Positions 19,880-30,538 of a stretch of 64,000 nucleotides of DNA are shown piece after piece (the stretch's first letter is position 1; each line of letters opens with the position of its first letter). Source of the stretch: Zelonia costaricensis (lineage: Eukaryota > Euglenozoa > Kinetoplastea > Trypanosomatida > Trypanosomatidae). A program made the position numbers and the translations under genes. Under the pieces are notes generated by a model. That model worked only from the letters and a program-made list of their open reading frames with translations. It was not told the origin of the DNA and ran no database searches. The DNA lies in the NCBI GenBank assembly GCA_030849075.1, contig JASAOO010003497.1:1-64000 (forward strand), in the 5' to 3' direction.

Positions 19880-20857
19880 TCACCCGTCTGGTGCCAGGTG
19901 CGTCTTGACTCCGAAATCGATGCCTTTCCCGATTTCGTCGTGGAGCGCCGGGATGCACTGGGCCAGCAGCGCCTCCTCGTACGCGTTCATCCTCGGCATC
20001 GGCAGCACCCGCTCCACACCGAGCGTGCCCAGCTCCACCGCAGACCCGAAGAAGCGGCACGCGGGCTGCTGCAGGTCGTTCTCCACCAACGCGTACTCGA
20101 CGATGCCCTTGTCGCCGCGGAGTGCCTTGAGAACGGAGAAGGCCCACTCCGACGCGGCGTACGCCATGGACAACGTCGCCGAGCCCTTCCCGGCCTTTGC
20201 CTTCACCACCTCGTCACCGCCGAACTGGATGCGGTGCGTCAGCTGCTGCACCTGCTCCTCCGACAGCGCCGAGAAGGCCGAGAGCAGCGGCACAATAGTC
20301 TCGCCGCTGTGGCCGCCGACGACGGGCACGTCGATGTCGTACGGACTCGCCCCAAGCGCGGCCGCCACGAAGGTGCGAGCCCGCACGACGTCCAGCGTCG
20401 TCACGCCGAAGAGCCGTGCCGGGTCGTACACGCCCAGCTTGCGCATCGTCTCGGCCACCACCGGCACGGTGCTGTTCACCGGGTTGCTGATGACGCCGAT
20501 GATCGCCTTGGGCGCGTGCGCGCCGACCGCGACGGCGAGGTCGCGGACAATGCGGGCGTTTGTGTGGAAGAGGTCGTCGCGGGTCATGCCAGGCTTCCGC
20601 GGGATGCCGGCCACCATCAGCACGAGGTCGGCCCCCTTCACCGCCTCCTCGAGGTCGTCAGCGGCAAAGCCGAGCACCTCCGCAGGGGAGGGTACGTGGG
20701 ACAGGTCGGCGGCCACGCCCGGTGCACCGCGAATGTCATACAGTGAAAGCCCGGACACGAGCGGGCTGCACTTGAGGAGAAGCGATAGGGGCTGGCCAAT
20801 GCCCCCGGCCGCACCGAGTACGGCCACACGTGCCAGCAGCGCGGTGGAGCGGCGCAT
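19880..20857 (-). CDS. MDH: Malate dehydrogenase (copy A of a four-gene array)
   Basis: A 325-residue NAD-dependent L-malate dehydrogenase that interconverts malate and oxaloacetate. Visible family features are the dinucleotide loop 'GAAGGIGQ' (15-22), the NAD-selecting Asp 41, substrate arginines 87 and 93 in '[12 protein letters not shown]', Asn 125 in 'ISNPVN', Asp 156 and Arg 159, and catalytic His 183 in '[13 protein letters not shown]'. The N-terminus is short and basic ([10 protein letters not shown]), compatible with a minimal mitochondrial presequence. The C-terminus (HLAPDG) is not a glycosomal PTS1 and extends a few residues past copy C. It shares near-identical DNA patches with copy C, which indicates gene conversion. 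All catalytic residues are present, so it should be active. Confidence 0.93.
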   Translation of the reverse strand: MRRSTALLARVAVLGAAGGIGQPLSLLLKCSPLVSGLSLYDIRGAPGVAADLSHVPSPAEVLGFAADDLEEAVKGADLVLMVAGIPRKPGMTRDDLFHTNARIVRDLAVAVGAHAPKAIIGVISNPVNSTVPVVAETMRKLGVYDPARLFGVTTLDVVRARTFVAAALGASPYDIDVPVVGGHSGETIVPLLSAFSALSEEQVQQLTHRIQFGGDEVVKAKAGKGSATLSMAYAASEWAFSVLKALRGDKGIVEYALVENDLQQPACRFFGSAVELGTLGVERVLPMPRMNAYEEALLAQCIPALHDEIGKGIDFGVKTHLAPDG

Positions 20858-21961
20858 GCCTTGTAAGGAGAAGCGCCCGGCGAGGGAATGAGGAAAGAAA
20901 ACGGTGAATGCGGTTTAACGAATTACGTGTAGGCGAGGCGGCCGAGAAAAGGGAAATGCGAACGGCGACGCACTCGACTGTTGTGAAGGCAGTCGGAGGT
21001 GCGGTGGTGGCCGACGTGGCCGGACACGACACACGTCGCGGTGCCGTTGGGGGGTTGTCGCGCTTGCCCTTTCAGCAGATCCGGTGCACTCAGGCACAGG
21101 CAGCTGGGCGCGAGCAGAAGAGGTGACGCGAAGCGTGTGGTGGTGGTCGTTGCGGGCGAGCGCGGACGGGCTTCGTCGTGAAGCGATTGTAGTGGGAAGT
21201 AAAACAGACGAAAAGAGGAGCCAACCGCTGAGGAGAAGCGGGGGAGGGCACGTGCGTCTTGTGAGATGCTCAGCTCTGTAGTGGCTGAGTGTGTGTGTGA
21301 GGTGCGTGACAGACAGAAGGAGGGTTCACTCGAGGTGGCGCAGCAGTTGATGTGCGCTGCCGCATGCCGTTTTTGTGGTGAGGGTACGGCGGGCGGGGGG
21401 AGGAAGAGGGATAGGGGGCGGGTGACGAGCGGGTAGATGCATGCCTTGCCTCGCAGAAGAGGTGCGCGGCGTGGCTGCATGCGGCGCGCCGGGGACGGTG
21501 CAGTGGAAGTCTACACCGCGCTCGTGCCTTTAGGGCCCAGATGGAACAGAGGAGCTGTGACAGAGTCGCTCGCGAGAAGGAGGTGAAGCGCCTCGGCCGA
21601 GGGCGTGTGCCGACGCATCCATGGCACGCCGTCTTCTCTGGAGTCACGCATGAGGTGTAGAGGGAGCAGCGCTGATGTGGGGGAGTGGAAGAGGAGGAGG
21701 GCTCCATCGCAGGCGGCGTTTTTCTTCTTTCTTGATTCCATTTCGCATGAATATGTGGACCCGAGTGCGGCGTCGCGCGCGCACTGCGCTGATGCTCGGC
21801 GAGCGTGGCTGAGGCGGGGGAAAAAAGGCGATTGTCTCCGAAGAGGCCGCGGGGCGCAGGGAGAGCAGGAGGCCGGCGGGAGGTCCGTCATGGTGTGAAT
21901 AGCAGGAGAAGGATGAAGCATCACGCCAGCAACGGAAGGTCATGACAGCGGCACCGCACGT

Positions 21962-21988
<27 letters not shown>
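21962..21988. repeat. (CA)n microsatellite
   Basis: A perfect CA tract of about 26 bases between MDH copies A and B. Confidence 0.95.
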
Positions 21989-21992
<4 letters not shown>

Positions 21993-22455
21993 CATCTGTG
22001 GAAAAAGAGCACGATTGCGATGCGCAGTGGGAAGGGAGATGAAAGCAAGGGGTGGGAGAAGAGCTGCGGAGAAGGACGGCGCTCTGCAGTGGCGAACTCA
22101 CGCGCGGTCACGACGGCAACGGGGAGGCGACGCGGATCGGCCGGCAGGCCGCAGCGCGCAGACGACACGCGAGGGAGGAGTGGACAGCGGGACCAGAGGC
22201 AGGAACGGGAGACGGGAGCACGCACACACACAAGCAGGAACCTGAGCAGAGGAGGTCATGTACGCGCAACGGCGCATACAGGCCACCTGTGCAGGCAGGA
22301 AAGCTGAGAGCGGTGCCTCTTGAAGGGGAAACGGGTGCGCTGGTGTCACACTGTTCATCCACTTGCGAGCTACGCCTTGGCCCATGCGTGCGCTAGAGCG
22401 CAAGACGAAGAGAAAAGCAAAACAAAGCGGGCAGCTGTGCAACACACGCGCGCGT

Positions 22456-22480
22456 CTGTGTGTGTGTGTGTGTGTGTGTG
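22456..22480. repeat. (GT)n microsatellite
   Basis: A perfect GT tract of about 24 bases about 470 bases from the CA tract at 21962. Being reverse-complementary to that tract, the two could pair in a transcript spanning both. Confidence 0.95.
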
Positions 22481-23000
22481 CATCACCGACGGCAGCAGCC
22501 CAACACCTCCTTGAGGGAAACTAAAAAAACGAAACGGAGAAGGTGCAGAACGGCGAGCGCTGCGCGTGCATGCACACACGCACACTCGAGCAAACGCAGA
22601 AATAAACGATGGCAGCAGGGAAGCACGAAGGGTGGGGCGGGGGAAGGAGGGGGGGGGGGGCAGCGGCACGGTGCTTGCGTTGCCTGCCACACGCAACGCG
22701 CACAGAGACCCTCTCCGTACGCCACGGCGAATTGAAAGGGCGGACGGAGGCGGCAGCGGCGCGTCAGCGGGGACGGCGGCGAGCGCAAACACGAACAAAC
22801 AAGCAAATGCGTAGCACAGGGAGCACGGCGTTTTGGAAGGCAAGGGGGGGGGCAGTGCTGCACCACTCCGCGTGCATAGGTCGTGGAGTGGAGTGCACCG
22901 CGCGTTTGGAGACGAAAGAGGGGGAGAGGCGAGAAGGGGTGGCGGTGACACGCCGCGCGCGACTGAGCCGCTTGACGAGGAGAGTACGACTGGCCGGTGG

Positions 23001-24005
23001 TCACGGCGCGGCAGGCGTGCTTGCGGCGGCGGCAGCGGCAGCGGTGTTGTCCTCGACGAACTGGAGGCCTTTGCGGATGTTCTTCTCCAGGTCCGGGAGG
23101 CAGCGGTCCAACTGCTCCTCCTCGTACTCGTTTAGCGGCGGCAACGGTAGCACCCGCTCCACCCCGTTGCGGCCCACCTCCACCGGGCTGCCGAAGAAGC
23201 GGCACTTGCCGTTGAAGTGCGGACTCTCAACGATAGAGCAGCACACGACGCCGGTCTCGCCGTCGAGAGCTCGCAGGAGACCGTCCGCCCACTCCGCCGC
23301 CGCGAACGCCATCGACAGCGACGACGACCCCTGGCCCTGCTTCGCCTTCACCACGTCGTCGCCGCCCATCCGCACGCGGTGCGTCAGGTACTCCGCCTGC
23401 TCCCGCGTCAGCGTCACGCTGGACTGGGAGAAGAGCGGCACTATTGTCTGCCCGCTGTGCCCGCCAATCACGGGCACGTCGAGCAGCTCCGGGTCCTGAC
23501 CGGTGAACTCGCCGAGCAGCTTGCGGGCCCGCATGAGATCAAGCGACATCAGCCCAAACACCTTGCGCGGGTCGTACACACCAGCGCGCTGCAGCGTCTC
23601 TGCTGCAATGGGCACCATGCTGTTCAGCGGGTTGCTGATCACCGCCACAATCGCGTTTGGCGCGTGCTTCGCGACCGCCGCGCTCAGCTCCTGCACGGTG
23701 AGGGCGTTGGTGTTGAAGAGATCGTCGCGCAGCATCCCCGGTCGGCGCGGCATGCCGGCCGACATCATGACGAGGTCCGCCCCGTTCAGCGCCTTGTGCA
23801 AGCACTTGGAAGGGTGCCCCGTTACCTTCACTTTGCGCGGTATGTGGGAGAGGTCCATGGCGATGCCGCGAGGCTGCACAATGTCGTAGAGCGCTAGCTC
23901 ACTCACCCGGCGGTTCTGAACGAGGGCGAGGGAGAGCGGCTGTCCAATGGCACCGCTGGCCCCCAGCACGGCGACCTTGAACCGCTGCACAGCCGTGCGC
24001 CTCAT
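23001..24005 (-). CDS. Malate dehydrogenase-like protein (copy B, divergent)
   Basis: A 334-residue MDH homologue; the first in-frame ATG gives MRRTAVQRFK. The fold-defining motifs are kept: 'GASGAIGQ' (15-22), Asp 41, Arg 87 and Arg 93 in 'PRRPGMLRDDLF', Asn 125 in 'ISNPLN', Asp 156/Arg 159 and His 183 in 'GGHSGQTIVPLFS'. It is therefore probably a working 2-hydroxyacid dehydrogenase. It diverges from copies A and C in the adenosine side of the NAD fold ('DIVQPRGIAMDL'), in 'GLMSLDLMRAR', and in an added Ala-rich tail (about 320-334) absent from the others. Arg 87 and neighbours match MDH rather than LDH specificity. The compartment is uncertain; the basic N-terminus could direct it to mitochondria. 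Confidence 0.88.
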   Translation of the reverse strand: MRRTAVQRFKVAVLGASGAIGQPLSLALVQNRRVSELALYDIVQPRGIAMDLSHIPRKVKVTGHPSKCLHKALNGADLVMMSAGMPRRPGMLRDDLFNTNALTVQELSAAVAKHAPNAIVAVISNPLNSMVPIAAETLQRAGVYDPRKVFGLMSLDLMRARKLLGEFTGQDPELLDVPVIGGHSGQTIVPLFSQSSVTLTREQAEYLTHRVRMGGDDVVKAKQGQGSSSLSMAFAAAEWADGLLRALDGETGVVCCSIVESPHFNGKCRFFGSPVEVGRNGVERVLPLPPLNEYEEEQLDRCLPDLEKNIRKGLQFVEDNTAAAAAAASTPAAP

Positions 24006-27000
24006 TCGCGTGTTCCTTTGCTGTGCTTGTCGTCCTACAGCGGTGGCGGTGGTCGAGCCGCGGTGGTGGTGGCGGCGCCGCTTGCGGGAAACAGAAGCGG
24101 AGACAAAGGGGGGAGGGGGGCCGTAGACACAGACAGCGGAAGCGCGGCGGCAGCAGCTGAGCAACGCCAAGGCAGCGGGTGTGCTACGCCGGTGCGCTGC
24201 CAGGCGGCAGACGGTAAAAGAGAAATATGCGGTAGCGGGGGTGCGGGGGGTTCGTGTGTATGTGTGTCAGAGTGTATGCGTGTGTGTGTGAGGGAGGAGG
24301 ACGAGTCGAGGAAAGGTGGGGAGAGGGGAGAGGGGTTGCGGGTGTGGGCACGTGCGTGCTTCTGCTTGTGTGGCGTTCGTGAGCGGTGGGAGGCGGGGCC
24401 AGTGGAAGCGTACTGTGGAGCACACACACACACACCAACGCAGACACTGGATGAGAGGTGTGCCGCGAGGCGTGCAGTCTAGCCTGAGGTTTTGTGTGAC
24501 GGTTACTGAAGGCGGGAGGGACAGAGGGGGGGGGACGGATAGTGAAGAGAGTGGTGCCGTGACGCATTGGCGGGGGGTGGGAGCAGAGCCGGCGACTGCC
24601 GATCGTGATGGCCGTGGCGGTCGTGACGGCGTCACCGGCGCCGACACCACGTCGGCCATCCTCAAATAATGCGGTGGTCGAGCCCCTTTGCGCTGTGGCG
24701 TAACGGCGCCGGAGTGCGGTGCCGATGGGTGGTGCGAGGCGTCCGCGTGAGCGCGCCTGGGTCAGCCTCAACCAAACTCGACGTAGCATTGACGTTCTCT
24801 TTCGTTTCTTGTTTCCTGCTTTTCCCTTGGAGGTCCACTATACGGGTTTGGAAGCAACTACAGACTGGGAACCGCACCCACACACTCCTTCACGCCGCTC
24901 GTACAGCTGCCCCGCTCTGCACCTTTCGCGCACGCCCCCCCCCGTCTGCGCGGCGGCGGCTCCTAGAGCGCGCTCGCCGGCAGACAGCCAGCACATTCGC
25001 TGCCCCTGCGTCGTGAGCCGCACAAGTGACTGGAGAGGGCCCGCCGCATGGAGGACTCCATCACTCCATCTGCTGGAGAGCCTGTGCGATGGGTGCGCAC
25101 GTTGCGACTGCGTGGCAATACGCAGAAGCGGCGAGGAGCGCAAACAGGCAGGAGACGAGAAGAGTGCGGGCGGAGGGGGGCGTGTGAGGAAGGGAGAGAC
25201 AGTGCAGAGGACACGGCGCTGCCGTGGGCTGCGGCGTGACGCGTGTGCGGGGCAGCTCGTAGAGTGTGGACACGCGCGGCTGGGGCATGTGCGGTTGATC
25301 AGACCACGCAGACAGGCGGCCCATCAACATCCGTGAGTGGGGTACATAAATATATAGATAAGCGCGGAAACGGGACGAAGTCAGGGAGCACGAGTAGGTG
25401 TCGTACGTCGTCAGGGAAAGCGAGCACTGGCAGGAGATCAGCGGTCGACAGCAAGCAGCGAGGTGGGCAGCTGTGGCAGAGGCGCGCGTAGCACCACCGT
25501 TCATGCAATCACACAAACGCCCGCACACACATGCGCGCCATCGCTCCATTGCCCACACGCACATGCTGTGTCTACACGCGGGATAGAAAAGGGGGGGCTG
25601 CCGTGCATGTCGTGTGGATGCGGCCCTCACCGCTACTGCACCGCGTCTCACACGGCTTGGGGGAGGCGTGAGATGAGGGGACAACTGGGGCGCTGGCACG
25701 ACGGGGGAAAGGCATGAAGAGAAGAAAGAGGGAGAGAGGGGTGAGGGAGACGCACCACGCGCCCGCACCCGCATTCGCTGACCTAAAGCAGGCCGTGGGC
25801 AGAGCTGGAGGGCACGGCGGGAGGCGCGAAGCAACCCGCGCGCCAGAGTCGGCTGTGCGAACGCGGATGCGGGTGACGCGGTGCAAGTCGTGAAAGGAAA
25901 AGAGAAAACAAGAGAGGTGAAGAGACGGGAGGGGAGCGGAGAGGGGGGAGGGGGAAGGGGGAGTGGGCAGCACTCTGGCGGCGCTGCGGTGCCAGAGTGC
26001 TGCCTTGTTCGAGCTTGAGGTGCCCCGGCGCGCGTCGCTGGAGACTCCTGGCAAGTGTGTCGAGGGAGCAGAGAAGGATGAAGGTGCGTGACGCTTGTGA
26101 GTCAGTGGGGAAGCAGAAGGACAAGCGCGGCCCACCATCGCACATTGTGATGAGCGAGCGAGCCGCTGCCACGCCCTTCCGCTGCCACACCATCGACACA
26201 ATAAGGCCGCTCACATGGTCCATCACGCACACGCAATAGAGCTACAGAGCTTGTCGCCTCCGCTGCACAGCTTCTGGGGGAACTGGGACTGGCATGCGCA
26301 CCTTGCGGCCTGGCGCCTCACACGCGCTGCTCGATACTTGGTCCCCCCCCTCCCTCCCCGCCACCCCCCTTCGTCGAAGCGCGGACGTTTTCTTGTTATA
26401 AAGAGAGCTCAGATAGAGAGAGAGACCTTCGCTGGTGTGTGAGGGGTGCGTCGGTGTGTGTGTGTGTATGTGAACGGTCCGGGGAGGGGGGGGGGGCCAC
26501 ACGCCTCCTCCCCACGCGGCGTGGTGCTCAGGTGCGTGGCAGCGTGTCGGGTGGCGCACCGGCGCCTTTCACCTCTGCACGCAAGCACGGCGCTCCAGTC
26601 TCCCACGCCGCAGCTGCCCCTGCCATTGCGCCGCGGGTCGCGCGCGTCTCTGTCGACGTTGTGCAAGACTTGGCAGAAGGTTACCGTCACCAGTACATCT
26701 TGCACGTGCGTGCATGTGCCTGTGTGGGACTGCGACCCGAGAAGCCGGCCGCCGCGATCGGGTGAAGACAAAAACGTAACGAAGAACAGTGCGAGCCGTC
26801 AGCATGGGAGAAGAAAGAAAAGGGAAGAGAGACTGGAGGGCCGCCGGGGGAGACGGGACGTACACACGCACACAGCCACACACGCACACACACGCAGAGA
26901 CACGCACACACGCACCGTTGCGTTTGCAGAGGGCACCATCAGGCATCCCCGGTGGGTGGGAAAGCACGGGCGACACGCACAGGCGCAGGAGTCCGAGCAA

Positions 27001-27206
27001 GAACAAGTGTGTGAGCGCCGGAGCAGGCGGGTCCCGTTGCCTGCTGCGGCTTTGTAGCGGGACGCAGAGGGGAAGGCGAAGAGAGGTTTGCGCGTTGCCG
27101 CGGCCACCTGGGGTCCTCACAGCCATCCGCACATTCACTCAAGCTCTCGCCGCTGCAGTCGTGCGCTGAGGAGACAGCGAGAGAGGTGTGGTGTGACGAG
27201 TTGCGC
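24006..27206. other. Intergenic region between MDH copies B and C
   Basis: About 3.2 kb with scattered CA/GT tracts (near 24421, 26455 and 26870-26910) and G-runs. Open frames of up to about 250 codons are low-complexity or mutually overlapping and show no recognisable domain. I see no MDH remnant. It would contain the 3' UTR of copy C and the 5' region of copy B. Confidence 0.6.
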
Positions 27207-28160
27207 TTACTGGCTGCCGAAGGCGACACCCTTCTTGATGTTGCCCTGGAGGCCCTCGATGCACTTGGCCAGCAGCTTCTCCTCGTACGCATTCATCTTC
27301 GGCACCGGGTGGATCTTCGCCACACCCTCCTTGCCCAGCTCCACCGGTGAGCTGAAGAAGGCACACGACGGCTCCACGGTGCTCTGCACGTATGTGCACT
27401 CGATGACGCCCTTTTCGCCGCTCAGAGCACGCAACACAGCAGTGGCCCACTCGTTGCCGGCCTGCGCCATAGACAGCGTCGCCGAGCCAGCGCCGGCCTT
27501 TGCCTTCACCACCTCGTCACCGCCGAACTGGATGCGGTGCGTCAGCTGCTGCACCTGCTCCTCCGACAGCGACGAGAAGGCCGAGAGCAGCGGCACAATA
27601 GTCTCGCCGCTGTGGCCGCCGACGACGGGCACCTCCATCTCGAGCGGCGACTTGCCCAGCGCGGCCGCCACGAACGTGCGAGCCCGCACAATATCCAGCG
27701 TCGTCACACCGAAGAGCTTGCGCGGGTCGTAGACGCCGAGCTTCTTCAGCGCCTCCGCGGCAACCGGCACGGTGCTGTTCACCGGGTTGCTGATGACGCC
27801 GATGATCGCCTTGGGCGACGCCTTGCCGACCGCCGCCGCGAGGTCGCGCACGATGCCGGCGTTCACGTTGAAGAGGTCGTCGCGGGTCATGCCAGGCTTC
27901 CGGGGCACGCCGGCCGGGATGACAACGAGGTCGACGTCCGCCACCGCCTTGGCGAGCTCCTCCTGCCCGTAGCCGGTCACCTTCGCCGCCGTGCAGATGT
28001 GCGACAGGTCGGCGGCCACGCCCGGCGCGCCCTTGACGTCGTACAGCTTCAGCTCCGAGACGTACTTGTTGTTCTTGAGGAGGAGGGACAGAGGCTGGCC
28101 GATGCCTCCGTTGGCGCCGAGCACGGCGACACGGGACAGGCACGTCTGAGAGCAGCGCAT
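27207..28160 (-). CDS. MDH: Malate dehydrogenase (copy C, probable mitochondrial enzyme)
   Basis: A 317-residue MDH with every expected residue: 'GANGGIGQ' (15-22), Asp 41, Arg 87 and Arg 93 in '[12 protein letters not shown]', Asn 125 in 'ISNPVN', Asp 156/Arg 159 in 'TTLDIVRAR', and His 183 in '[13 protein letters not shown]'. The sequence, including '[17 protein letters not shown]' and the '[15 protein letters not shown]' helix, is the one in this window most like trypanosomatid mitochondrial or glycosomal MDH. The N-terminus is short ([10 protein letters not shown]) and the C-terminus is FGSQ, which is not a canonical PTS1, so a mitochondrial site is favoured. Long pyrimidine tracts precede the ATG with the nearest upstream AG at 28246-28247. 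It is a donor or recipient of gene conversion with copy A. Confidence 0.94.
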   Translation of the reverse strand: MRCSQTCLSRVAVLGANGGIGQPLSLLLKNNKYVSELKLYDVKGAPGVAADLSHICTAAKVTGYGQEELAKAVADVDLVVIPAGVPRKPGMTRDDLFNVNAGIVRDLAAAVGKASPKAIIGVISNPVNSTVPVAAEALKKLGVYDPRKLFGVTTLDIVRARTFVAAALGKSPLEMEVPVVGGHSGETIVPLLSAFSSLSEEQVQQLTHRIQFGGDEVVKAKAGAGSATLSMAQAGNEWATAVLRALSGEKGVIECTYVQSTVEPSCAFFSSPVELGKEGVAKIHPVPKMNAYEEKLLAKCIEGLQGNIKKGVAFGSQ

Positions 28161-28741
28161 GGTGGACGCGGAGAGTGGGGGATGCAACGGGGGAAGGAAG
28201 GAGGAGAGTGGTGTGAAGAGAGAAGCGAGGGGAGAAAGTGAAGGGCTGAAGGAGAGCGAGGGGTTGTCGAGGTAGACCTGCGTGTGTGTGGGTTGGTGTG
28301 TGGGGGGGGGGGGGCGAAGCAGCACGAGATGCACGCAACGCGTATGCGTGCGAAAAGGGAAAACGGATGAAGAGGAGGCGCGGGAAGGGGACTGGGATTC
28401 AACGGAGGAGGTCGTTCCGGTTGTTTGTGCGGCAGGGGCCAAGTCCGTCAATGACTGCTCAGCGCTTTTTGTATGTTTGTGGCAGCGCTCGAGACGCCGA
28501 GCTGCTGACTGGAGAGAGGAGGCGCGGGAGACGTGGGCGCCGCAGCCGCACCGACCTCGCAGCGCACTTCAACGGCGCAGACTCGCCTCCTTTTTTCTTG
28601 GTTGTGAAAGCGGCCAAGCACGGCACCGACCAACACAAGATACACGTGCACGCACACACGAGGAGAAGCTCAAACACGCACTTCTGCAAGGCGGCCCACA
28701 CTGCAGGAGCCCGCATCGCGTGTCTGTGGACCGCACTACAT
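28161..28741. other. Intergenic region between MDH copies C and D
   Basis: About 580 bases, strongly C/T-rich on the sense strand just upstream of copy C, with a G run near 28302-28312. No gene is seen. Confidence 0.65.
28246..28247 (-). promoter_or_regulatory. Possible spliced-leader acceptor AG for MDH copy C
   Basis: This is the nearest AG upstream of the copy C ATG on the minus strand, preceded by a C/T-rich stretch. It would give a 5' UTR of about 86 bases that is itself almost pure pyrimidine with a few A residues. Confidence 0.35.
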
Positions 28742-29773
28742 TCAGGTCTTTGCCGTGGCGGCCATGATGCCAGCCTGCACGTCCTCAGCCAGCGCCGGCA
28801 CCGCCGTCTCGATCAGCTCGTGCTCGTACGGGGTCAGCTCGCCCATCGGGAAGATGCGCTGCACCCCGTCCCGGCCGAGCTCGACGCGGGAGCTGAAGAA
28901 GGGCGTCTCGGGCCGCATCGTCGATTCCACCAGCGCGCACTCCACCACGCCGACATCGCCACGCATCGCCTTGAGCAGCGACACGGTGAAGTCGCACGCC
29001 GCGTGGGCGAGACCGAGCGCCACCGGCGGCGCCACCTCCGTGCTGAGGGTGTCGGGCGCGCTCGCCCCGCCGGCCGCCTCGAAAGGGACACCGTAGCGCT
29101 GCACGTCGCCCGTGATGCGAACGATGTCGTCGAGCGACAGCCGCAGCCCCGTCTTGGCGATCAGCGGACACGCCGTCAGCCCGCCACGCCCACCCACCAC
29201 CGGCACGTTCACGTCGTACGGGTTCATCTGCAGCGCCGCCGCGACGAGTTTGCGCGTGCGTATGACGTCGAGAGTGGTGACGCCGAAGAGGCGGCGCGGG
29301 TCGAACTTGCCGGCGGCCCTGAGCAGCTCCGCGCACATCGGCGTGAGGGCGTTCACCGGGCTCGAGACGACCGCTATGTGCGCCTTCGTGTCCGCGGCAG
29401 CCACGGCAGCCATGACCCGCCGCACAGCTGGGGCGACGGCGCGCAGGGCGAGATCGCGGTCCTGCCGCAGCGGGTCGAAGCTGCTCCCAGAGCACACAAG
29501 AATAAGCTGGGCGTCGCGCACGACATCCGGCCACTGCGCCTCGTCCACAGCACAGGAGACCCTGGGCAGCGTGTCCACGTGTGCGAGGTCGGCGGCGATG
29601 CCGGGCGCCGGCATATCGCCGTCACCGTCCGTCCCGCAGCACACCAGCTGCTCGACGTGCGGGTTCATCTTCAGGAGAAGCGAAAGCGGCTGCCCCACCG
29701 TGCTGTTGCACCCGAACAGCACCACCTTGCCGCTGGTCATCGCCACCGGGCCGCGGCGGAAGAAGAAGTTCAT
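28742..29773 (-). CDS. Malate dehydrogenase-like probable pseudoenzyme (copy D)
   Basis: A 343-residue member of the MDH array that starts at the first ATG (MNFFFRRGPVAMTSG). The overall fold is recognisable ('[10 protein letters not shown]', '[20 protein letters not shown]', 'NVPVVGG', 'RVELGRDGVQRIFP'), but the active site is not. The NAD loop reads 'GCNSTVGQ'. The segment that should hold the two substrate arginines is 'GSSFDPLRQDRDLAL', with Phe 99 and Asp 105 in their places. The Asn of 'ISNPVN' is Ser 138, and the catalytic His of 'GGHSG' is Arg 196 ('GGRGG'). Asp/Arg of 'TTLDVIR' remain. There is no stop or frameshift, and length is normal with a small insert near 'PFEAAGGASAPD', so it looks maintained rather than decaying. 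It may be a regulatory subunit or bind another ligand. The N-terminal Phe/Arg patch might be a presequence. Confidence 0.88.
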   Translation of the reverse strand: MNFFFRRGPVAMTSGKVVLFGCNSTVGQPLSLLLKMNPHVEQLVCCGTDGDGDMPAPGIAADLAHVDTLPRVSCAVDEAQWPDVVRDAQLILVCSGSSFDPLRQDRDLALRAVAPAVRRVMAAVAAADTKAHIAVVSSPVNALTPMCAELLRAAGKFDPRRLFGVTTLDVIRTRKLVAAALQMNPYDVNVPVVGGRGGLTACPLIAKTGLRLSLDDIVRITGDVQRYGVPFEAAGGASAPDTLSTEVAPPVALGLAHAACDFTVSLLKAMRGDVGVVECALVESTMRPETPFFSSRVELGRDGVQRIFPMGELTPYEHELIETAVPALAEDVQAGIMAATAKT

Positions 29774-30538
29774 CGCGCCTGCCGAGGTCGTGGTGCTCGC
29801 GGCGAAGATGTGGGCTCCCCACCAAACCGAATACAAGCAGAAGACACAAGGCAACAGCAGAGCCGTACACGTGTGCGTCCTCGGTAAATGCAGAGCGCCA
29901 CTCAGGTCCTAGCGCGCAGAAGTGATTGAGAGTGGTGTGTGTGTGTGTGTGGCCCGCTCGCTCGCAAACGCACCGTGGGGCCGTGCGTTGAGGGCGGGAA
30001 GGGTGACGAGTCCATGCAAGAAGCGGAAAGAGAAGGGTTCAGTTTCACAGACGGAGAGTGGGAGGCGGTGTGCGCGCTCGCACTCTGGTAGATGGAGCGA
30101 GCACAACGCGGGCCGGCTCGCACTCAGCCGGGCACACCCGATACGCGGAGTGGTACTAACGGTCGCGCGCTGCGGTACGTGAGGAATCCAAGGGAGCGGC
30201 CGCACACACGACAAGACCATGCCGCCAGTGTGTGAGGAGTGGTGTGGGCGCCTACAGCACGCTGAGCCACACCACTTTACACCATCCTCACGGCTCGTGA
30301 CGGCGCACATGCTTCCACAAACGCGGTTCGACCGCTTCGATACCGCGCAGGCCACCACCGTGCGCTCCTGCACTTTTTTCGTGTCTTCTCAGGGCACCTC
30401 GTGATGCGCCGCGGCGCAACGCCGGGCCGACAGCACCCACACCCTCGCCGCCAACGTGCACGTATTGCACCCCCTGCAACGCTTGCTGCCACACGTGCGG
30501 CTCTGTGAAAGCGACGCACGCACGCACGCCGGCGCGGC
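29774..30538. other. Intergenic region
   Basis: About 765 bases between adenylate kinase B and MDH copy D with a short GT tract near 29935-29951. No gene is seen. Confidence 0.65.

Larger units (their letters stand above)
20858..23000. other. Intergenic region between MDH copies A and B
   Basis: About 2.1 kb with (CA)n at 21962-21988 and (GT)n at 22456-22480, plus G-rich runs. Open frames are short and low-complexity. I see no MDH fragment and no other gene. Confidence 0.65.

Noticed and set aside
28286..29887. Plus-strand open frame of 533 codons
   Set aside because: Antisense to MDH copy D, composed of Arg/His-rich low-complexity sequence typical of reverse-strand shadows.
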